Assembly: GCA_035294245.1 (NCBI GenBank)
Contig: DATGLG010000066.1
Location: forward strand, 1 to 53,963
Source: DATGLG01 sp035294245
GTDB lineage: Bacteria; Pseudomonadota; Alphaproteobacteria; JACZXZ01
Direction of reading: 5' to 3'
DNA: 53,963 bases
Shown here: positions 48,926-53,963 of the stretch, one piece after another
Numbering within the stretch: the stretch's first letter is position 1
Layout: each line of letters starts with the position of its first letter
The notes under the pieces: generated by a model
Database searches by the model: none
What the model was told of the DNA's origin: nothing
Seen by the model: the letters and a program-made list of their open reading frames with translations, nothing else
Translations under genes and position numbers: made by a program

Positions 48926-49042
48926 CCTTTTGACGGGCCTGCATCCACCAGATTTGGTAGGGCTTCCCCTTTTTTATGGAAAGCGGCGCCGTTCGGGCGT
49001 ATAGCTCTTTCCCCCATTTCGAGCGAGGCCGCAACCCGACCC

Positions 49043-50422
49043 ATGGCCCCATGGACGCCCGATAGCTGGCGCACGAAGCCGGCCCGCCAGGCCCCGCATT
49101 ATGCCGACGCGGCGTCGCTCGCGCGCGCCGAGGCCCAGCTCGCCAAGTATCCACCCTTGGTTTTCGCCGGTGAGGCGCGCAACCTCAAGGCCGAGCTCGC
49201 CCGCGCCGCCGAGGGGCGCGCCTTCCTGCTCCAGGGCGGGGATTGCGCCGAGAGCTTCGCAGAGTTCTCCGCCAATAATATCCGCGACACTTTTAAAGTG
49301 TTCCTTCAAATGTCGGTGGTGCTCACCTATGGCGCCGCCCTGCCGGTCGTGAAGGTGGGCCGCATGGCCGGGCAGTTCGCCAAGCCGCGCTCCGACGAGA
49401 CGGAGACGAAAAACGGCGTCACCCTGCCCAGTTACCGCGGGGACATCATCAATCGCATCGAGTTCGATCCCGCCGCGCGCGAGCCCGATCCCGAACGCAT
49501 GGTGCAGGCCTATAACCAGTCGGCCGCCACCCTCAACCTGCTGCGCGCCTTCGCCCTCGGCGGCTTCGCCGACCTCCACAAGGTCCATAAATGGACCCTC
49601 GACTTCGTCGGGCGGAGCAATGCCGGCGCGCGCTACCAGGAGCTCGCCGACCGCATCGCCGAGGCCCTCGCCTTCATGGAGGCCTGCGGGCTTACCTCCG
49701 ACAGCTCGCCCACGGTGCGCGAGGTCGCCTTCTACACCTCCCACGAGGCGCTGCTGCTGCCCTATGAGCGGGCGCTCACGCGCCAGGACAGCCTGACCGG
49801 CGACTGGTACGACTGCTCGGCCCATCTCCTCTGGGTCGGCGACCGCACGCGCCAGCCGGACGGCGCCCATGTGGAGTTCCTGCGCGGGGTCAAGAACCCC
49901 CTTGGGCTCAAATGCGGGCCGAGCCTCTCAACCGACGACCTGCTGCGCCTCATCGACCTGCTCAACCCCACCAACGAGGCGGGGCGGCTCACCCTCATCG
50001 CGCGCATGGGCGTCGACCAGGTCGAGGCCAAGCTCCCGGCCCTGGTCCGCGCCATCAAGCGCGAGGGGCGGCGGGTGGTGTGGTCCTGCGATCCCATGCA
50101 CGGCAACACCATCAAGTCCTCGACGGGCTACAAGACTCGCGCCTTCGACCGCATCCTCGCCGAGGTGCGGCGCTTCTTCGACGTGCACCTTGCCGAGGGC
50201 ACCTATGCCGGCGGCGTGCATTTCGAGATGACCGGCCAGGACGTGACCGAGTGCATCGGCGGGGCCCAGGCCATCGTCGAGAGCCAGCTCGCCGACCGCT
50301 ATCACACCCATTGCGACCCGCGCCTCAATGCGGGCCAGGCCATCGAGCTCGCCTTCCTCATCGCCGAGGAGCTCAAGGCCATGCGCGCCGGCAATGGGCG
50401 GCAGGTCGCCGCCGCCTCCTGA
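49043..50422 (+). CDS. 3-deoxy-7-phosphoheptulonate synthase, class II
   Basis: 459 residues, typical of the plant-like class II enzymes found in alphaproteobacteria and actinobacteria. Motifs are the N-terminal WTPDSWRTKPARQ, LLQGGDCAESF with the metal Cys, KVGRMAGQFAKPRSDETE, NPTNEAGRLTLIARMG, WSCDPMHGNTIKSSTGYKTR and the ECIGG segment. It condenses phosphoenolpyruvate and erythrose 4-phosphate at the entry to the shikimate pathway. The upstream sequence holds a TTGACG (48930) but no convincing -10. Confidence 0.95.
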   Translation: MAPWTPDSWRTKPARQAPHYADAASLARAEAQLAKYPPLVFAGEARNLKAELARAAEGRAFLLQGGDCAESFAEFSANNIRDTFKVFLQMSVVLTYGAALPVVKVGRMAGQFAKPRSDETETKNGVTLPSYRGDIINRIEFDPAAREPDPERMVQAYNQSAATLNLLRAFALGGFADLHKVHKWTLDFVGRSNAGARYQELADRIAEALAFMEACGLTSDSSPTVREVAFYTSHEALLLPYERALTRQDSLTGDWYDCSAHLLWVGDRTRQPDGAHVEFLRGVKNPLGLKCGPSLSTDDLLRLIDLLNPTNEAGRLTLIARMGVDQVEAKLPALVRAIKREGRRVVWSCDPMHGNTIKSSTGYKTRAFDRILAEVRRFFDVHLAEGTYAGGVHFEMTGQDVTECIGGAQAIVESQLADRYHTHCDPRLNAGQAIELAFLIAEELKAMRAGNGRQVAAAS

Positions 50423-50545
50423 GGAACGTCGCGCGCCGCAGCCTCGCCGCGCAACCCCTGGCTCCGCCGCTGAAATCGCCCCCTGGGCAAACGCCCGGAC
50501 CCGCGCTAGGCTCGCCACCCCGAAGCGAGGACCCCTGGTGCGGCC

Positions 50546-51664
50546 ATGTATCCCGACGTCGACGAGATCCCCCGCCTGACGGATGCCTATTTCAACCACT
50601 CGAAGGAGACGGTCGGCCGTTTTGGCGACACCCGAGCGACTTACGCCATTTTCCTGCGGCGGCCGGTGATCAGCGCCCCGCGCCTCGCCATCGACTGGCT
50701 CAACCAGGTCGCGGAGAGGCGCCAGACCAAGTTCGACATCGAGCTCAATTATCCGGAAGGCGCCTGGGTCGGGGCCGGCGAGCCGCTCCTGTATCTTTCG
50801 GGCTCGCTTTACCACCTCATCGATCTCGAGACGATCTATCTCCAGAAGATCGGGCCCGCCTGCGTCGCCGCCTATAACGCCTGCAGCATGTGCACGGATT
50901 TGCCCCATGTCGCCTTCCTCGCCATGGATGCGCGCCATTGCGCCGGCAGCGAGATGGCGGACATGATGGCCTATGCCGCCGCGGTCGGCTCCGCCGCGGC
51001 GCGGCGCGAGGCGGGGGCCAAGGGCTTCATCGGCAACGCCACCGACGAGACGGCCCATTACTTCGGCCAGAGCCGGGGCTTTGGCACCATGCCCCACGCG
51101 CTCATCGGCTATGCCGGCTCGACGGTCGAGGCGGCCGAGATGTTCCACGAGACCCATCCCCATGCGCCGCTCACCGTGCTGGTCGACTATTTCGGCCGCG
51201 AGGTCGCGGATTCGCTCGCCGTCTGCCGCCGCTTCCCCGAGCTTGCCGCGGGGGGGCGACTTTCGATTCGTCTCGACACCCCCGGCGGCCGTTTTGTTGA
51301 GGATCTCGACCCGCAGAATTCCTATGCGGTGCTTGAGCGCAACGCGCCGGCGGCGATTCGCGGCTACCGCACCGAGACTGAGCTGCGCTATCTCGTCGGC
51401 ACCGGCGTTTCCGCCGCGGCGATCTGGCATGTGCGCGAGCGTCTGAACGCCGCCGGCTTCGACAAGGTGAAGATCGTCTGCTCCTCGGGCTTCGGCCCCG
51501 CGAAATGCAAGGTGATGGCCGCGGCCAAGGCGCCCATCGACATGATCGGCACGGGCTCCTACCTGCCGGAGAACTGGAGCGAGACCTATGCCACCGCCGA
51601 CATCATCGCCTATAACGGCACGCCGCGCGTGAAGGTCGGCCGTGAGTGGCTGCTGAGAAAATAA
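50546..51664 (+). CDS. Nicotinate phosphoribosyltransferase-like protein
   Basis: 372 residues from the ATG at 50546. The type II PRTase family shows RLTDAYFNHSKETV, EGAWVGAGEPLLYLSGSLYHLIDLETIYLQ, DARHCAGSEMADMMAYAAAVGSAAARREAG, FGTMPHALIGYAGS, LVDYFGREVADSL, IRLDTPGGRF and the phosphate loop FDKVKIVCSSGF. It would convert nicotinate and PRPP to nicotinate mononucleotide in NAD salvage. It is shorter than E. coli PncB. The gap 50423-50545 holds no feature. Confidence 0.85.
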   Translation: MYPDVDEIPRLTDAYFNHSKETVGRFGDTRATYAIFLRRPVISAPRLAIDWLNQVAERRQTKFDIELNYPEGAWVGAGEPLLYLSGSLYHLIDLETIYLQKIGPACVAAYNACSMCTDLPHVAFLAMDARHCAGSEMADMMAYAAAVGSAAARREAGAKGFIGNATDETAHYFGQSRGFGTMPHALIGYAGSTVEAAEMFHETHPHAPLTVLVDYFGREVADSLAVCRRFPELAAGGRLSIRLDTPGGRFVEDLDPQNSYAVLERNAPAAIRGYRTETELRYLVGTGVSAAAIWHVRERLNAAGFDKVKIVCSSGFGPAKCKVMAAAKAPIDMIGTGSYLPENWSETYATADIIAYNGTPRVKVGREWLLRK

Positions 51665-51707
51665 TCCGCGCTCGGTGCGGCGAAAGGCGGTCTGCCGCTT
51701 TAGCTGG

Positions 51708-52943
51708 TCAATGCGAGGCGGGCGCGCGAGCCGGGCTGCGCAGGATGCGTTGGCCCAGATAGCCGAGGAACATCAGACCCAGGGCCGGCTTTAGCCAGAC
51801 ATCCGTAAGCCGGTAGATCCAGTCGCCATAGGCCTGGGTGCCAAGCCCGATGATCAGGGCTGCGAGAAACACCACGACGCCATCGCGTCGCGGCGTCTCA
51901 TTCCACGCCGTCATCAGGTAGAGCCCGGCGATGGCAGCGAGATCCATGTAGCCGCCGAGCTCCGTGCGCGGATCGAACACCAGCAGATAGGCGATGGCGA
52001 GGGCGAGCAGGGCGATCGCTGCTTCCTTGAGCGCCAGGCGGCGCACGGCGATGGTGGCCACGGCCAGGGTCGCAAGGGCAGCGAGCGCACGCACGGCGGT
52101 CTGTGCAGGCTCGGGAACATCGACGCCGAAGCGCTGTAGCATCATCGCGAACTCATTCCAGCGCCCCGTACCGGGCGCTGCCGCCGTCATCAGCTTGTCG
52201 ACGAAAGCGGCGTACTCGCCGGCGACATAGGCAGGATGGGGGTGAATAAAGGGAAGCGCCAATACGACCGCAAGTCCGATCAGGAGCCGCCACCGCAGTT
52301 GCGGCATGAGCGCCCCGTAGAGCAGGAGGAGAACGACGACGAGCGGCTTCAACGCGAGGCCAAGGCAGAGCCAGACGGCGGCGCGCGTCCAGCGGGCTTC
52401 GGCGGCTTCCGCGCCGGCGATGAACATGAGCGCTGCCATGGCGACGCCAGCTTGGCTGCGCTGGATATCCGTGCCGGAGGTCGGGAGGAGAAGGATAAGC
52501 AGCACGGCCATCGCGAGGCGCGCCTGCGCCGGCGCCATCAGGCGCACGAGGCGCCATAAGCCATAGGTGAAGAGCGCCACGGAGACGATGCGCCACGCCA
52601 CGTCGCCCCAGGTCGTTCCGAGCGCGGCGAAAGGCGAGAAGAGAAAGATGCTCGCGGGCAGATAGAGATAGCCGTGAATGCCTGCGGAATAGACCTCCGC
52701 TCCTGCCCACCAGCGCTCGACGCCGGCGCGATAGATGTAGAAGATCGACCTGTTGGGGTGGAGCAACGCGAGGATCGTGCTGACGACCGTGAGCGCGATC
52801 CACAGGGCCCAGCACGCAGATTCGAAAAGCCGCAACCGTTCCGCGCGCCGGCGGCTCCTTCTTGCAGATATGTCCTCCACGCCTACGCCGACCTGCTGCG
52901 CATGCGCGTCATCGGATTGTTCCCGATGTCTATCGAGGATCAC
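51708..52943 (-). CDS. GT87-family (DUF2029) membrane glycosyltransferase
   Basis: 411 residues from a GTG overlapping the ridA-family stop (GTGA). About ten membrane helices follow a charged cytoplasmic N-terminus. The pattern RAGVERWWAGAEVYSAGIHGYLYLPASIFLFSPFAAL by segments, with acidic residues after the first helix, is typical of GT-C enzymes of the GT87/mannosyltransferase type that use polyprenyl-phosphate sugars. A role in envelope polysaccharide or glycolipid is likely; no other glycan genes are beside it. Confidence 0.82.
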   Translation of the reverse strand: MILDRHREQSDDAHAQQVGVGVEDISARRSRRRAERLRLFESACWALWIALTVVSTILALLHPNRSIFYIYRAGVERWWAGAEVYSAGIHGYLYLPASIFLFSPFAALGTTWGDVAWRIVSVALFTYGLWRLVRLMAPAQARLAMAVLLILLLPTSGTDIQRSQAGVAMAALMFIAGAEAAEARWTRAAVWLCLGLALKPLVVVLLLLYGALMPQLRWRLLIGLAVVLALPFIHPHPAYVAGEYAAFVDKLMTAAAPGTGRWNEFAMMLQRFGVDVPEPAQTAVRALAALATLAVATIAVRRLALKEAAIALLALAIAYLLVFDPRTELGGYMDLAAIAGLYLMTAWNETPRRDGVVVFLAALIIGLGTQAYGDWIYRLTDVWLKPALGLMFLGYLGQRILRSPARAPASH

Positions 52944-53338
52944 GGGCGCCTGGCAATGGCGTCGATCTCGATGCGCGCCTGGCGGGCGAGAGCGGTGACG
53001 CCGATGCAGGTGCGCGCGGGGAGCCGATCCGCAGGAAAGTAGCTGCGATAGACCGCGTTCATCCGCGCATAGTCCTCGTCGAAATGGGTGAGGAAGACGC
53101 GCGCCGAGACGATATGGGAGAGATCGAGCATCAAGCCTTTGAGCACGAGACGGAGGTTCTCGAGGGTGCGGCGCGTCTGTCCCTCAATATCGGCGGGGAG
53201 GGGTGCCGCATCGTTCTGCGGGTCGTTCGGGATCTGGCCGGTCAGGAGGACCCATTCGCCGACTTCGACGGCATGGCTGTAGGGCGCCACCGGTCGCGCG
53301 GCGTCCGCGATCATGTGGAAGACGGGCGGAGTGCTCAT
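52940..53338 (-). CDS. RidA/YjgF/UK114-family protein
   Basis: 132 residues from the ATG at 53338. Family motifs are PVAPYSHAVEVGEWVLLTGQIPNDPQ, QTRRTLENLRLVLKGLMLDLSHIVSARVFL and the C-terminal LPARTCIGVTALARQARIEIDAIA with the catalytic Arg of PART. RidA proteins hydrolyse reactive 2-aminoacrylate and related imines; the SHAVEVG substitution near the N-terminus suggests one of the Rid2/Rid7-like subgroups. It is co-transcribed with the GT87 gene by an overlap, which may be incidental. Confidence 0.9.
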   Translation of the reverse strand: MSTPPVFHMIADAARPVAPYSHAVEVGEWVLLTGQIPNDPQNDAAPLPADIEGQTRRTLENLRLVLKGLMLDLSHIVSARVFLTHFDEDYARMNAVYRSYFPADRLPARTCIGVTALARQARIEIDAIARRP

Positions 53339-53479
53339 GGTCAATTCTCCTTGTTCTTGCCTTACTGGTCGAGCTATTGGCTCTGCGGGGCGGGAATAAT
53401 CGGGCCGCCGGCGAGGAACCGCAAGGTCTCGCGGCGAAAGATCGCCTGGAAAGAATCGCTGCCGAAGGGGTCGACGAGG

Positions 53480-53800
53480 ATGGCGTGGATTGTTCTTCTG
53501 ATCGCGGGGTTGTTCGAGGTCGGCTGGGCCGTCGGGCTCAAATACGCGGCGGGCTTCACCCGGCTGTGGCCGAGCCTCGCCACCCTCGTCGCGATGATCG
53601 CCAGCGTGGTGCTCCTTGGCATTGCGCTCAAGTCGTTGCCCCTGGGGACCGCCTATACCGTATGGACGGGCATCGGCGCCGTCGGCACCGTCGTCCTCGG
53701 CATCGTGCTGTTCGGAGAATCCGCCGATCTCCTGCGCCTGGGATCGATCGTCCTGATCGTCGCGGGCATCATCGGGCTCAAGCTGGTCACGCCCCATTGA
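53480..53800 (+). CDS. SMR-family transporter, SugE/Gdx type
   Basis: 106 residues, four helices. The SMR glutamate is E13 (GLFEVGWAVGLKYAAGFTRLWPS), and the GLKY-x-x-GFTRLWPS stretch marks the SugE/Gdx branch, which exports guanidinium or quaternary ammonium compounds in exchange for protons. The second half has GTAYTVWTGIGAVGTVVLGIVLFGE. It is divergent from the RidA gene; 53339-53479 contains the promoter region, but I see no guanidine riboswitch there. Confidence 0.9.
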   Translation: MAWIVLLIAGLFEVGWAVGLKYAAGFTRLWPSLATLVAMIASVVLLGIALKSLPLGTAYTVWTGIGAVGTVVLGIVLFGESADLLRLGSIVLIVAGIIGLKLVTPH

Positions 53801-53826
53801 GGCTCCTGGCGCGCGCATAGCTGCCA

Positions 53827-53963
53827 TGTAGCTGACGCGTCAAGTTGACCGGTTTTTGTAGCGCATCAAATGACCGCTTCTGCTGTGGTTGGGGCTGTGG
53901 GCAAGCCGGAGGCTTGTCCACAGCCGTTGCGCCGGCGAAGCGGCTTAGGCGGCGCACTCAGGG
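53827..53963. mobile_element. Possible IS21-type element end (runs off the window)
   Basis: TGTAGCTGACGCGTCAAG at 53827 is followed by TTGACCGGTTT, and then TGTAGCGCATCAAATGACC from 53857 repeats the same words. Multiple short direct repeats of this kind, starting with TGTAGC, occur at the ends of IS21-family elements. An inverted repeat GGCTGTGGGCAAGCC / GGCTTGTCCACAGCC (53893-53907, 53911-53925) follows. No transposase is inside the window. It starts 26 bases after the sugE stop codon. Confidence 0.4.

Noticed and set aside
51661..51707. Bidirectional terminator between the nicotinate phosphoribosyltransferase-like and GT87 genes
   Set aside because: AAAGGCGG and CCGCTTT can pair only with a bulge and a short stem; too weak to list.
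53339..53479. Guanidine riboswitch upstream of sugE
   Set aside because: SugE/Gdx genes often carry one, so I looked for the ykkC class I core, paired ACGR loops of class II and the class III core; none is convincing here.
1..53963. CRISPR array
   Set aside because: No regularly spaced identical repeats with unique spacers were seen; the repeats found are palindromic, irregularly placed and diverged.

Overview
The window is high-GC DNA (around 67-70% by eye) from an alphaproteobacterium, most likely a member of Hyphomicrobiales/Rhizobiales. The evidence is a MucR/Ros regulator, the order bamE - CBP3-like chaperone - YceD (DUF177) - rpmF - plsX - fabH - ihfA - merR, the block rpiB - glyA - nrdR - ribD - ribE - ribBX - ribH - nusB - thiL, a K+-independent H+-pyrophosphatase, class II DAHP synthase, and a GTTC-N7-GTTC LexA box of the alphaproteobacterial type. 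No plasmid or prophage backbone is visible. The only hint of an insertion sequence is at the extreme right end.

Layout. 1-84: 3' end of a branched-chain amino-acid-type binding protein. 361-804: mucR. 1082-8318: uORF, rpiB, glyA, nrdR, riboflavin genes, nusB and thiL on the + strand. 8410-12205: FliL-like protein, two-gene chromate transporter, a frameshifted MFS gene, ArsR regulator and ArsI-like C-As lyase. 12475-14571: hppA with a strong terminator. 14750-16772: an island of lower GC with a LexA-box promoter, a glucosaminidase-domain effector and two tandem exported paralogues. 16853-20478: GNAT, M20 amidohydrolase, AraC regulator, and modA behind a ModE-like operator. 20550-25575: lipid and ribosomal housekeeping cluster. 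25658-25734: tRNA-Pro(GGG). 25846-27516: hybrid histidine kinase.

27588-41730 is a large catabolic and transport region. It holds an aminotransferase, isochorismatase-family and nitrilase-family amidohydrolases, a DMT exporter, a cupin, two solute-binding proteins, a taurine/pyrimidine-type ABC transporter, and an acyl-CoA segment (metal amidohydrolase, acyl-CoA dehydrogenase, AMP ligase, citryl-CoA-lyase-like protein, thioesterase). 41782-44626: small DUF proteins, DoxX, GFA enzyme, DUF1737, PEP-CTERM protein. 44916-47449: glutathione reductase overlapping a threonine-synthase-like gene. 47605-53800: exported unknown, DAHP synthase, nicotinate phosphoribosyltransferase-like gene, GT87, RidA and SugE/Gdx.

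The best candidate for an undescribed system is 14750-16772. A consensus -35 is followed by an SOS operator lying in the promoter spacer. It drives a peptidoglycan-hydrolase-domain protein without a signal peptide, tightly coupled to two secreted paralogues that could be immunity proteins. Other points of interest are a 24-codon leader ORF that seems to carry the only good ribosome binding site for rpiB, a citryl-CoA-lyase-like protein with Thr where the family has its catalytic Asp, a near-perfect 26-bp operator between a nitrilase and a cupin gene, and inverted copies of a roughly 150-bp repeat bracketing part of the catabolic region. All functional calls rest on motif reading by eye; no database search was possible.
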